Positions 24,903-33,723 of a DNA stretch of 48,958 bases are shown piece by piece (position 1 is the first letter of the stretch; each line of letters starts with the position of its first letter). Made by a program: the position numbers and the translations under genes. The stretch covers positions 4,599-53,556 of the forward strand of contig JAFEGT010000015.1 of assembly GCA_018239765.1 (NCBI GenBank), in the 5' to 3' direction. The DNA is from Verrucomicrobiota bacterium (GTDB lineage: Bacteria; Chlamydiota; Chlamydiia; Chlamydiales; FEN-1388). The notes under the pieces are model-generated. The model saw only the letters and a program-made list of their open reading frames with translations. It was not told the origin of the DNA and searched no databases.

Positions 24903-27536
24903 TCAATGAGGACGGATGATGCAGGAGGTGATGTGCGGGTCTTTGATGAGAAAGGGCAGCACATCGACAATAGAGGGCGACCAGTCCAGTCCGCGCAAAT
25001 AGACCACCTTAGACGCTATCCAGGAGGCAATAATTGCCTTTTTATGAACATCTGGTATTGATGTTTTCAGAGCTTCTGCAAACTGCGTCGTAAGGAGTGG
25101 CAGACAAAACTCATAAAAGCAGCTCATGTAGGGACCTTCAAACAGATCTATCGGCTGCAAATAGTCGCGAATTTCAGCACTATAGGCATTTATGCGCTTG
25201 GAAATACGCTCTGAGATGCGGCTACAAAACTCTTTAGTGCGCGTGTGCGTTTCGAGGATAAGGCGTACCTCATCTTTGGCATACTGTTCGATCTTCTGTA
25301 AAATTTCCCCTACAATTGCCTCTTTATGGTGCAAAAACTGCTCTTCTGTAAGCGCAAGGCTGGATAAAACCTCATAAGACGAGCAGATCACCCCGCCTTT
25401 GTTGGCTGAGCTATCTTTTATAATAATCGTTCCTTTTTGCTCCAAAATTTCACGCGCCTCTGTTGTCAAATAGAGGTTTGCCCCCTCAATAATGGCTTTT
25501 GCTGTGGGAAGTCCATCACTATCCAAAAAGTCGCCTATGGTAAATTTGCTTAAACTTGCCGGGCGGCCTCCTGCTGGTATAAAAACGTCTGCCGCTGTTC
25601 TATGGACAAAGGTACGTAAAATTTCTTGTGCTTCACTGCCGGAGAGCCACTCCTCCTGCAGATTTTCACCTATTTTTTTTGTACACAGTATCTTTACAAT
25701 ATGAACTGATTCTTTTTTTTCAGTGCGCATATCGAGTAAAAAACCACCCGAAGACAGCTTTTCAACTGGATAGTGCCGTATAGGCTTTGACTGTAAAAAG
25801 AGCTCTTTTAAGTAGGCAAGATCTAGCCCCTCAGGATCATAAATGACCCCAGAGACATCTATCAGCGTAATAAGCTTTGCTGTCTTAGGAAAATATTTCT
25901 CAAGGTTACAGATTTGATTGCCTGCCACATCACCATCAGGACCTCCTGCCATCTTTACAGTAAAGCTATCCTTAGATGGATCAACACCAAGATAGGTAAG
26001 CACCTCTTGCATACAGACATTTACGCCAAGAGAAGTTACACCATACCGTTTGTGGTTGATGCCGATTTTAGGCTTACTTGTAATAAAGGCAATACCTGGA
26101 AGGTATTTTACCTCTTTAGCATAGTCTGCGATCCATTCGATCATGCTGTCGTGCATATTTTCATCAGGACCGAGATAAAGGTATTCGGGTAGACCATAAT
26201 AATCGACGATATTTTCTTCATTTTGACTTACAAGCTGCAGCAGGCTGGCAATAAAAAGTTTTTGGGCTCTATATAAATTTTCACCTGGGTATAAAAAGCA
26301 GATCGCCTTCGAGCCCCCCTCTGGGATATCTTTATTCTTTTTTTCTTGAGTCCAGGCAAGCTGGTAGCATTCAAAAAAGGTAAGCGGCGACTCCTCGTGG
26401 CATAACTCAAGTGAACGCAACATAATCGTGCGCATACCACCTCGAGCCAAGTCCTGAAAGCGTATATGAAAGCCAAAAAAGTCTCTGCTGTAGATGTAAA
26501 AAACTCCAAAAGGCTTAAACGGAAACTGCTCAGGCAGCTCCGCCAAAAACTCCGAATCAAGCCTGTAGGAAATTGCTCCCTTTTTAATAACAAAAAAGTT
26601 GGTTTTAAGGATGCTATCAACAAACTGCACACCATATCTTAGGGCCGTTTTTCGTCTTAGGTCGCTATTTTCCTTACCTGTATCTTGCTTGTCGATAAGA
26701 TCGAGCAGCTTTTGCCTAAGCGGCGCATACTGCTCAAGGTTTTTATTATAGGGATCGCACTTCATACAAAAGAGGCCAAAAAGGCCTTTTGCAAGTTCTG
26801 GCCAAAAGCAAAATGCCTCCTGAACATTATCAAGAGCATACATATGAGGATCAACATGATACAAAAGCTGCTGCACAAAACAGCTTACACTTCTTAAGAA
26901 AACGGCAACTTCACTCTGAAAATAGTGCTCAAACTGATCTTCGAATGCAAAATCTCTCACAAGCAGGAGCGCTTTAAGATCTACTTTAGACTCATCTACT
27001 TCAGCATTAAAGACAAAACCATCTTTTAGCTCTATAGCCAGAGAGCCAAGTGAAACGTTTTGCGATACAAGCGCTCGTAAAAGTCGACCAACATAGATGG
27101 TAGGCGGCACTTCATCGCAAGAAAGGCGTAGACGCCCCCTCACAAGCTCTACTTTCATGTAATCGAGATTTTTTGCCGCAAGAGGCACATTTTCGCCAAA
27201 TTCCAGGTATGTTATGCGTACCTTATGCTGCTCCTCAGGCAAGGGCATCTCTGAAACCATGGTATGCATAGAGCGAATATGCTTATCCTCATAGAGCTTA
27301 TAGATTTTATAGTCGCTATCAACCGCATCTCTACTCAGCACAATGCTGGAATGGGCAAAATTAATGGTGCTAAAATAGCCCTGCAGCTTGAAGCCTATGA
27401 GGCTGTGAGCCACAAGTAAAAGCTCATCTTCAGAGATATCATGGAAAAAATCTTTCGAAAAGGCGCCTTTAAGCCACATATAGAGGGCGCGAAATTGGGT
27501 AGTTTCTTTTGCTAAAAAGCTCTCGGTATCTGTCAC
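24903..27536 (-). CDS. gdh: Large NAD-type glutamate dehydrogenase
   Basis: The 877-aa enzyme should convert glutamate to 2-oxoglutarate and ammonia. The catalytic half begins around residue 400 with PEGGSKA, holding the substrate-binding Lys. AGGPDGDVAGNQI near residue 532 leads the Rossmann dinucleotide-binding part. EGANLYLTTEAREIL and KDSSANKGGVICSSYEV are late family motifs. The ~400-aa N-terminal extension marks a large NAD-dependent class, comparable to yeast Gdh2, rather than the 450-aa hexameric enzymes. The start is GTG. A 170-nt palindrome begins only 15 nt upstream of it, so the leader RNA is probably folded. With ald it points to amino-acid use for energy. Confidence 0.88.
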   Translation of the reverse strand: MTDTESFLAKETTQFRALYMWLKGAFSKDFFHDISEDELLLVAHSLIGFKLQGYFSTINFAHSSIVLSRDAVDSDYKIYKLYEDKHIRSMHTMVSEMPLPEEQHKVRITYLEFGENVPLAAKNLDYMKVELVRGRLRLSCDEVPPTIYVGRLLRALVSQNVSLGSLAIELKDGFVFNAEVDESKVDLKALLLVRDFAFEDQFEHYFQSEVAVFLRSVSCFVQQLLYHVDPHMYALDNVQEAFCFWPELAKGLFGLFCMKCDPYNKNLEQYAPLRQKLLDLIDKQDTGKENSDLRRKTALRYGVQFVDSILKTNFFVIKKGAISYRLDSEFLAELPEQFPFKPFGVFYIYSRDFFGFHIRFQDLARGGMRTIMLRSLELCHEESPLTFFECYQLAWTQEKKNKDIPEGGSKAICFLYPGENLYRAQKLFIASLLQLVSQNEENIVDYYGLPEYLYLGPDENMHDSMIEWIADYAKEVKYLPGIAFITSKPKIGINHKRYGVTSLGVNVCMQEVLTYLGVDPSKDSFTVKMAGGPDGDVAGNQICNLEKYFPKTAKLITLIDVSGVIYDPEGLDLAYLKELFLQSKPIRHYPVEKLSSGGFLLDMRTEKKESVHIVKILCTKKIGENLQEEWLSGSEAQEILRTFVHRTAADVFIPAGGRPASLSKFTIGDFLDSDGLPTAKAIIEGANLYLTTEAREILEQKGTIIIKDSSANKGGVICSSYEVLSSLALTEEQFLHHKEAIVGEILQKIEQYAKDEVRLILETHTRTKEFCSRISERISKRINAYSAEIRDYLQPIDLFEGPYMSCFYEFCLPLLTTQFAEALKTSIPDVHKKAIIASWIASKVVYLRGLDWSPSIVDVLPFLIKDPHITSCIIRPH

Positions 27537-27551
27537 GTGGTCTACTCCTTT

Positions 27552-27718
27552 AACCTAGATTCGGCAGTTGAAGACGCTAAATCGACACAATCTCTTGAGC
27601 CATAATCACTTTTGGTGATGGCCGCCTTCACCTTCAGGGAATGTTCGGCCCCCATCAAAAGTGATTCTGACTCAAGATCTTGCATCGCTTTAGCATCTTG
27701 AACTGCCGAATCTAGGTT
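27552..27718. repeat. Long hairpin element in the gdh leader
   Basis: The ends are perfect 18-nt inverted repeats (AACCTAGATTCGGCAGTT at 27552-27569 and its complement at 27701-27718). Inside, the halves keep pairing imperfectly for ~50 nt (CGCTAAATCGACACAATCTC against GCATCGCTTTAGCATC, and AATCACTTTTGGTGATGG against CATCAAAAGTGATT), leaving a ~25-nt loop. The ~1:1 folding over 167 nt resembles a miniature inverted-repeat element, but no target duplication is obvious. It lies between divergent genes and so close to the gdh GTG that it must be transcribed with gdh unless the promoter is inside it. Confidence 0.75.
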
Positions 27719-27743
27719 CAATCTAACTTCTCTATACCACAGA

Positions 27744-27772
27744 TTGCATTTATAGTAATTATTTGATAAAAT
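27744..27772 (+). promoter_or_regulatory. Predicted promoter of the effector island
   Basis: TTGCAT (27744-27749), a 17-bp A/T-rich spacer and TAAAAT (27767-27772) form a plausible promoter. Transcription would begin about 27779-27781, exactly where a G5/C5 hairpin starts. The -35 is weak, the -10 good. Confidence 0.5.
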
Positions 27773-27780
27773 AAAGTTGT

Positions 27781-27812
27781 GGGGGAATGTGCCTTCGAGG
27801 CGCTCATCCCCC
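27781..27812 (+). promoter_or_regulatory. 5' leader hairpin ahead of the effector island
   Basis: GGGGGA at one end pairs with (T)CCCCC at the other, with further pairing of TG/CA and GCCT/AGGC around a TCG loop. It sits between the predicted start of transcription and the ribosome site AAGGAG (27821-27826) of the first gene. A stem at the very 5' end of an mRNA usually protects it from RNases; with little T-tract it is less likely to be a terminator. Confidence 0.5.
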
Positions 27813-27833
27813 TTAATTACAAGGAGAACTCCT

Positions 27834-30800
27834 ATGGGAAATCCCAACGTATCTGGATTAGGACCGAATTGGTATATAGATGGGAACTGGGTAACCGCCG
27901 CATCAGATGCTTCAAGCAGTCAATCAGACTATGACACAACACTGACAGCGCTTAACACAGCAAGCAGCGCCTATTTAACTGCAAAAGACAATCTTATTAA
28001 TGCTTATGCAACCGGCGTAAAAGCTACAATTACTGCAGCAAAAAACGCATTTGATGCTGCGCGAGGCACCCTAGCAAACGCCCTCAACAACATGCAGACA
28101 AGTTACGCAAGCCAGGCAGCGGCAGCTACTGCCGTCCAGCAAACTATCGACACCAAGTTTGACAGCAAGATGACGAACTACGCAAACACCCTGTCGACAG
28201 CTCTTGCAAACGTACTCACACTGCCAGAGACTGTGCCAACTAACTTAGACGTACAATTTGCTGCTGCAAATACTGCGAGAATTGCAAGTCGCCTTGCCGC
28301 ATATGTTGCGCTTTCTGCTTTTTATTCATCACAAAACAGCCTCAACAACGCTCTAAATAACTATCAGGCAAACCAAGACCTGTTGATGTCGCTTCAGGCA
28401 AAGTATAATCTAGACCAGGCACCACCTGCCGCAAGTGCCGCGACTCTTGCAGCCGATGTTGCCAATATTACCGCCCAAACCGCAGTTGTGAGCTCGCTAA
28501 GCACTTCAGTCAGTTCACTTACATCACAAAGAGATGCTGCTCTTGCAAGCTTTCAAGCAGCACTTGGCGCCTATAACGTAACTATTGATACACAAGTAGC
28601 TGTGCTGAATCAGTCAGCTGTCGTGACAAATACAAATGTGGATCAATTTTTAGAAGATCTGCAAGCGGCAAAAAATGCCGCCCTTATTTCAGAGCAAGCA
28701 GCTCTTGATGCTATAAAAAATGCCGACACTGTCCTGCGCAACCAGCTTTTAGGAAATTTCCCAAACGTAGACCCTACGATCTCAAATCAAATACAGAACG
28801 CACAAGATGGCTACATAAACGATATGCTCAACCTTTCAAGCTCAACACTTGCAGCACCTGTAGATTTTAACACCCAGCTGAGCATACCTCTTTTACCTCC
28901 TGCGGGTAAAATGTCTATGAGCCAGCTGATGCAGTTTATTACTGTTGTACAGCTTCTTCTCGACCAGCTTATTCGCGAAATTAGACGTACCGACTCAAGA
29001 GTAAACGAACTTCGTTTAACCATATTTGAAGCCGCAAGCAGTAACGACGCTGCAAAGGCAAACCTGCAGTCTGTGTGGGCCGATAAACTTCTTGCAGCAG
29101 ACACAGCCTACAACGAAACCGTGGCAGAAAATAACACAAAAAATATAGCTGATGCTGTGGCGCAGTTAAACTACTTCAAGGACCACCCGGAAGTTATAAA
29201 CGATGCTATAGACCAGCTTAACAGCGAAATAGACGATCAAAATGCGCGCGGAGCACAAATTGTGTCAGCGCTCAACTCAGCCATACAGATGGCAGCTGAT
29301 AACTACAAAGTTCAGCTATGGGCAGATCACACTCAGCTTCAAGATAATGCCGATAAACTACAGTCAGTAGCAACGCTCCTAGCCTCATCTGACCCTCTTA
29401 AGGCACCTCTACAGAATGTCGTTAACCTCGCAAACGCTGTAATTGCCGATCAAAAAGCTATCACTGGCCTATTGTCCGTTCGCCCTATAGATGAAACAGC
29501 TATTGGGGCTGCTCAAAGCCAGTTTGCAGCCGACAATGCTGCACTTACGAATGCAATCGGAGCCCTACCTTCAACTACAACATCCACGCTTGCTGCTATA
29601 AATGGAGTCACAAATTCCATAGGCCTTGTATCGCAAGATCAGCTGAAGCTGCAAAACTTCTTACATAATTCCGAAGTGAATGCAGCAAAAGCATTTGCAG
29701 ACCAGGCGACATCAGAAAGAACACGCCTTTCAAACTATAGCCAGGATATCACCAGAATCATGGGAACCCTCTCCCCCGATGATCCGAACATTCCTAAACT
29801 CACAGACTATCTTAATGCCATAGCCGCTGCTACAAGCGCCCTTGACACACTAACTACCGATCTTACAACTCTTCCCATCAATTTGACAACTCTCATCAAC
29901 GACAGAATAGCTCTTCAAAGTGCCATCTCCGATGTTACGACAGCCAAAAACAGCATCGCCTTTAGCGGTTTAACAAAAGCAACGCAAGCAGATTTGAATG
30001 GCGTAGATGAAGTACTTAACAATATAGGAAACAATACGTTGCCCGCCCTTGACCTGTATACCTTCGACACCACTACAATACAAACAATACCTCCAGCCCT
30101 TCCAGGCCAGGTACGAACAGCCCTTATGCCGCCTCCTCTGCAGCTAAAGCACCTTCCTCTCGTGCAACCAGGAGACATTACAATACCTGCAGCGCTAGAT
30201 ACACCCGTAACAGCACCCCCCGTTGTACCTTCACCGCTTCCTTCTGGCAGCGGCAAGGTAAGAAAACCAGGCCCTCAGCCTCTACCACCCCCTCCAAATC
30301 CTACCGATGTTGCATCGCTTAACGACGCTATCAGCGACTTAAACCAGCTTCTTGCCCCTGTAATCGATAGAATACATGCAGCTGGAAACACAAAAGCGCA
30401 GCTGATAAAACCTATCTTAGTGCGTCAGTATGTACCTGTTCGCGATCCTAGCACCTTTATAGACTCTACAGTGCTTGATAGCTATGCACAGCTCTTAGAC
30501 ACTATACTCCAGACAGAGCAGGCAAAAGAGGGCACTGACGACAACCCGCCAGCTGCGGCTCTCGTCATCTTAAAAGACTTTATCGGCAATCCGAATGTGA
30601 CGACAGGCGGAACAAAAGCAACAGGTGTAGGTGCTGGAACTGGCCTTGAAGGTGCAAACCTTGCAACGAGCGCCGGTAACATCGCCACCTCACTTACAAG
30701 CATATTAGAATCTACAGGCTTCGCAAACTACGTAAGGGACATATTTCAAAAATCTGGGGTTGTAGCGGGTCTTGCCGCAATTAGCAAATTACAACAAGCA

Positions 30801-32030
30801 GTCGGCAGCAAGGTTGCTACACCAGGCGTCCTGACTGAAGAGCAAAAAACAGCACTTGCAGTAGGCGTAAAGGATCTTCTTACAACCACACAGGATGTTC
30901 CAAAGATCAAAAGCGAACTTTTAGCGCTGTTGAAATCATTAGGAACGCAAAATCTAAGCGACGAAGAGATACAGCAGCTTCTATCGATTTTACTCTTTTT
31001 ACTTCAGCTCCTTGCCCTTCTTGTTGCAGCTGTTGCTGTAGCTGCGGGCGGAGGCGGCACCTCGATCAGCCCGATCGTTCAAAAGGGATTCGAAAAACCT
31101 GAAGATACTAAAACTGTAGCGGTTGTAAATGAACTTCGCACTGCCGGGGTACAGAACCTGCCAGCACCAGAGATTGCCCCATCAAACCCTCAGTTTGTGC
31201 CTCAATTTGTAGAAGCTGTAAACAACGCACTCACACCCGCCCAACAGCTCGGCTTTGTTGCAAAAATCGAACAGGTATTTACCCAAAACGGCGTTACCTT
31301 ACCAAAAGAAAAACCCCTCGCACAAGCCATCAAAGAGGCTCTTGTTACCCTTCCAGCTAATGTTGCCGGCAAAGTGCGTGAGCTGCTTACAAAAGTAACG
31401 ACAGAAGAATCGCAAAGACTTCTACTCCAGCCACGAAACACAATTACCGAAAAAATTAAGCAGCTTAACCCCACAGGCTTTGCAGCAATACCCCCAGAAC
31501 AGGCTCAGACCATTGCCAAAGTGCTTGAAAAAGCAGGACCTAAGATTCAAGTACCCGGACTTCCTCCTGAAGAGCGCAACAACCTCGTTCTAGCAGTGCT
31601 TGGAGGCGTTATTACCCCAACACAAGCAAAAGGTCTTGTCGATGAGTTTTTGAAAGAGGGAGCACTCAAAACAAATCCTGTTATCGGTAATCTGATCGCT
31701 AAAAATTTAAGCCCTCAAGTACTAGGTAAACCAGGAGAACTAGCTAAACCAGGAGAACCAGGTAAACCAGGAGAACTTCCTGATACAGCATCACTCATCG
31801 CAGAAGGCTTTAAGGCTCTTTCTAAACAGACAACAGATCAAAACTTTTCAGAAGAGACCGTCAACCGTTTTGCAAGCTCCATAGAAGGCTTAAGTAACTT
31901 CTACCAAAAATCGCTCGATTTAATATTAGACCCTGCAAACACCTATGTGAAAAACTTCTCAATCGTCACAAGACAAACCTCTGGTCACGACAACTTGGGC
32001 AGCGTATCACAAATACCAATATCAGGATAA
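27834..32030 (+). CDS. Giant Ala/Thr/Gln-rich putative type III secreted protein
   Basis: The 1398-aa product is read from the ATG after AAGGAG; an upstream TTG at 27777 is open in frame but lies in the leader hairpin region. Residues 1-~740 are helical, Ala/Asn/Thr/Gln-rich and low in Cys, resembling long coiled-coil secreted proteins. A proline-rich linker follows (~755-825, with PLPSGSGKVRKPGPQPLPPP). A helical domain then holds a strongly hydrophobic stretch (~1047-1080, LLSILLFLLQLLALLVAAVA). Near residue 1298 three 6-aa units (GKPGEL, AKPGEP, GKPGEL) look collagen-like. No signal peptide is present. Composition recalls the chlamydial 76-kDa/CT622 family, but I cannot claim homology. It is first in a six-gene run ending in DUF582-like paralogues, so type III export is inferred. 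The hydrophobic stretch could insert into host membrane. Confidence 0.7.
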   Translation: MGNPNVSGLGPNWYIDGNWVTAASDASSSQSDYDTTLTALNTASSAYLTAKDNLINAYATGVKATITAAKNAFDAARGTLANALNNMQTSYASQAAAATAVQQTIDTKFDSKMTNYANTLSTALANVLTLPETVPTNLDVQFAAANTARIASRLAAYVALSAFYSSQNSLNNALNNYQANQDLLMSLQAKYNLDQAPPAASAATLAADVANITAQTAVVSSLSTSVSSLTSQRDAALASFQAALGAYNVTIDTQVAVLNQSAVVTNTNVDQFLEDLQAAKNAALISEQAALDAIKNADTVLRNQLLGNFPNVDPTISNQIQNAQDGYINDMLNLSSSTLAAPVDFNTQLSIPLLPPAGKMSMSQLMQFITVVQLLLDQLIREIRRTDSRVNELRLTIFEAASSNDAAKANLQSVWADKLLAADTAYNETVAENNTKNIADAVAQLNYFKDHPEVINDAIDQLNSEIDDQNARGAQIVSALNSAIQMAADNYKVQLWADHTQLQDNADKLQSVATLLASSDPLKAPLQNVVNLANAVIADQKAITGLLSVRPIDETAIGAAQSQFAADNAALTNAIGALPSTTTSTLAAINGVTNSIGLVSQDQLKLQNFLHNSEVNAAKAFADQATSERTRLSNYSQDITRIMGTLSPDDPNIPKLTDYLNAIAAATSALDTLTTDLTTLPINLTTLINDRIALQSAISDVTTAKNSIAFSGLTKATQADLNGVDEVLNNIGNNTLPALDLYTFDTTTIQTIPPALPGQVRTALMPPPLQLKHLPLVQPGDITIPAALDTPVTAPPVVPSPLPSGSGKVRKPGPQPLPPPPNPTDVASLNDAISDLNQLLAPVIDRIHAAGNTKAQLIKPILVRQYVPVRDPSTFIDSTVLDSYAQLLDTILQTEQAKEGTDDNPPAAALVILKDFIGNPNVTTGGTKATGVGAGTGLEGANLATSAGNIATSLTSILESTGFANYVRDIFQKSGVVAGLAAISKLQQAVGSKVATPGVLTEEQKTALAVGVKDLLTTTQDVPKIKSELLALLKSLGTQNLSDEEIQQLLSILLFLLQLLALLVAAVAVAAGGGGTSISPIVQKGFEKPEDTKTVAVVNELRTAGVQNLPAPEIAPSNPQFVPQFVEAVNNALTPAQQLGFVAKIEQVFTQNGVTLPKEKPLAQAIKEALVTLPANVAGKVRELLTKVTTEESQRLLLQPRNTITEKIKQLNPTGFAAIPPEQAQTIAKVLEKAGPKIQVPGLPPEERNNLVLAVLGGVITPTQAKGLVDEFLKEGALKTNPVIGNLIAKNLSPQVLGKPGELAKPGEPGKPGELPDTASLIAEGFKALSKQTTDQNFSEETVNRFASSIEGLSNFYQKSLDLILDPANTYVKNFSIVTRQTSGHDNLGSVSQIPISG
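31725..31778 (+). repeat. 18-nt tandem repeat, three copies, inside the giant protein gene
   Basis: Three tandem 18-nt units (GGTAAACCAGGAGAACTA, GCTAAACCAGGAGAACCA, GGTAAACCAGGAGAACTT) encode GKPGEL, AKPGEP and GKPGEL. The units differ at only a few bases, which suggests recent slippage. Copy number changes would keep the frame, as 18 is a multiple of three. Confidence 0.85.
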
Positions 32031-32046
32031 AGGAGTCGAATGCTGT

Positions 32047-33657
32047 ATGACATTTTCTGTACCACTTCCTCCAGATGCTTCTGACGAAGCTGTAGGCATT
32101 TGGCGAGATATTGCCGACTCTCTTACGGTTGGCGACATAGAAAAACTGCATGACGCCGTTAAGGACTTTATCTCACTTTCTGTTGTGGATAAAAAGAAAG
32201 TTGAGGATATGGCGTCGCTTTTGCCCTATCCAGGATTGCCTTCAATACTCATAACCCAAATTTTTTCCAACCCAGAAGCCACTGTTGGCATTATAGAGCG
32301 ACTGGGAAGCGGCGCTACTGTTAAAGAGCTAGGCACAGCAGAGCAGGCCGTCGTTCTCGATGCATTGATTGGCTGGCTTAAAGCAGACCAAAAAATTGGC
32401 GATATAATAAAAGTTGATCCTAAAGTAGCTGGGGCTGGAGCAGTTGCAACTTCCGGCAACCCCATAAACGCCGCCTTATTAAATTTTATCTCATCTGCAG
32501 GCACACAAAATAGTACATCACCAGAAGGCATATCGCAAGCAAACACAGCACAAACAGGCACACCTTTAAGTCTTGGCTCGCTGCAATTTTTAAAAAACAA
32601 TGCAATAGCTCTTGCTGGCCTCAACATCGCCGACCCCACACTGTTAAACCAAGCCTACCAAATAGCCTCTCAGCAGCTTCTCATCACGCTTCTTCCGGAC
32701 ATCAACACCTCAAACCTTACTGTACACCCTACTGAACAGAGTAGATCGGAAATCATTCAAAAACGGCTCATAGACGACATCAGGAAGGCTTTACAGGAAA
32801 ATGCAATACCTCTAAACATGCAAACCTTTTTGGTCCTCTGGACAGCAATTTCACTTCCTCAACTTAGCTCTAGCGTAGCAGTAGCCGCTCCAACAGCACC
32901 TACTGCAGCCGCTGCAACAGCTTCAGCACTTCCCACTACACTGCCAGCAAGCCCTATAATTACAAGTGTGCTTGCAGCGCTACCGATTGTCGTTGAAGAT
33001 AAAATTGACCCCGTCTCTACAGAACTTAACAAAGAAACCCCTGAGCTTGCAGAGCATCTTGGTATGTTAAGCTATATCTACACCCAGATGGCTCCATACT
33101 GGTCAGGGCCTGCTGCCGTTTCACTTATGGCCGCAACAGCACTAGAAACCAATGAACCTCCAGAGCAGAAAAAGCTCGAAAGCGCAGTGCGCGCCTTTGC
33201 CATAGCGATAGGCGCACTATTAAACGACCCTCATTTTGATCAGCTTCTTCTGGCAATTATAAAAAAAGAAGCCCCCACAACCACACAAGAACAGCTAAAA
33301 ATCTTTATAGCTGCCATGAAAATATCGCTGCTGACAAATGCCTTAGTTGCACTTCAGATCATCTTAGCACGCAAAACTAATGGGCAATTTAAGGCTGATG
33401 AGCTTCTACAGCTTATCCTAGGGCCACCTGTTGATGATAGAAGCGATCTTGATGAGCTTACAAAAGGCCTCATAAAATCGATCCAGACTGAGCTTAGGGC
33501 TATACCTAGCCATAAGCATGCAGACTTCTTAAGTCGGCTTTTGGCATCGTATGATGAAAATACCGATATAAACTCCCTCGTGGACCCTACAAAACAGTTT
33601 TTAAACCTTTGTGACACAAGCTTTTCTATAGATAGCTCGTCGTCTGCCAAATGCTAA
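32047..33657 (+). CDS. Ala/Leu-rich putative secreted protein, second gene of the island
   Basis: The 536-aa protein of unknown function is 16 nt after the giant gene. It is helical and rich in Ala, Leu, Thr and Ser, has one Ala/Thr/Pro-rich linker around residue 275-310 (VAVAAPTAPTAAAATASALP) and no signal peptide or clear membrane span. Its C-terminus holds the only cysteines (NLCDTSF and a final KC). The ribosome site AAGGAG is rather far (about 11 nt) from this ATG; an ATG at 32040 sits at a better distance but opens only a 14-codon frame that overlaps the start. Neighbouring genes suggest secretion. Nothing further can be said from sequence. Confidence 0.7.
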   Translation: MTFSVPLPPDASDEAVGIWRDIADSLTVGDIEKLHDAVKDFISLSVVDKKKVEDMASLLPYPGLPSILITQIFSNPEATVGIIERLGSGATVKELGTAEQAVVLDALIGWLKADQKIGDIIKVDPKVAGAGAVATSGNPINAALLNFISSAGTQNSTSPEGISQANTAQTGTPLSLGSLQFLKNNAIALAGLNIADPTLLNQAYQIASQQLLITLLPDINTSNLTVHPTEQSRSEIIQKRLIDDIRKALQENAIPLNMQTFLVLWTAISLPQLSSSVAVAAPTAPTAAAATASALPTTLPASPIITSVLAALPIVVEDKIDPVSTELNKETPELAEHLGMLSYIYTQMAPYWSGPAAVSLMAATALETNEPPEQKKLESAVRAFAIAIGALLNDPHFDQLLLAIIKKEAPTTTQEQLKIFIAAMKISLLTNALVALQIILARKTNGQFKADELLQLILGPPVDDRSDLDELTKGLIKSIQTELRAIPSHKHADFLSRLLASYDENTDINSLVDPTKQFLNLCDTSFSIDSSSSAKC

Positions 33658-33659
33658 CC

Positions 33660-33688
33660 TTGTATTAAAAATTAAATTATAGTATAAT
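33660..33688 (+). promoter_or_regulatory. Predicted internal promoter of the effector island
   Basis: TTGTAT (33660-33665), a 17-bp spacer and a perfect TATAAT (33683-33688) lie 35 nt upstream of the third gene. The spacer is almost purely A/T, a feature reported for chlamydial sigma-66 promoters. It would let the last four genes be expressed apart from the first two. Confidence 0.55.
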
Positions 33689-33723
33689 AAAGAGTAGAGA
33701 AAGAGTAATAACGGAGGGCTTGT

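Noticed and set aside
27777-27833. In-frame N-terminal extension of the giant island protein from a TTG codon
   Set aside because: The extension runs through the leader hairpin and the ribosome site of the ATG at 27834, and lies at the predicted start of transcription.
27542-27847. A 101-codon minus-strand frame ahead of gdh
   Set aside because: It is made almost entirely of the long palindrome and the leader hairpin; no ribosome site or protein-like pattern.
32040-32084. A 14-codon frame overlapping the start of the second island gene
   Set aside because: It is better spaced from AAGGAG than the main ATG, but it is too short and featureless to call; translational coupling remains only a possibility.
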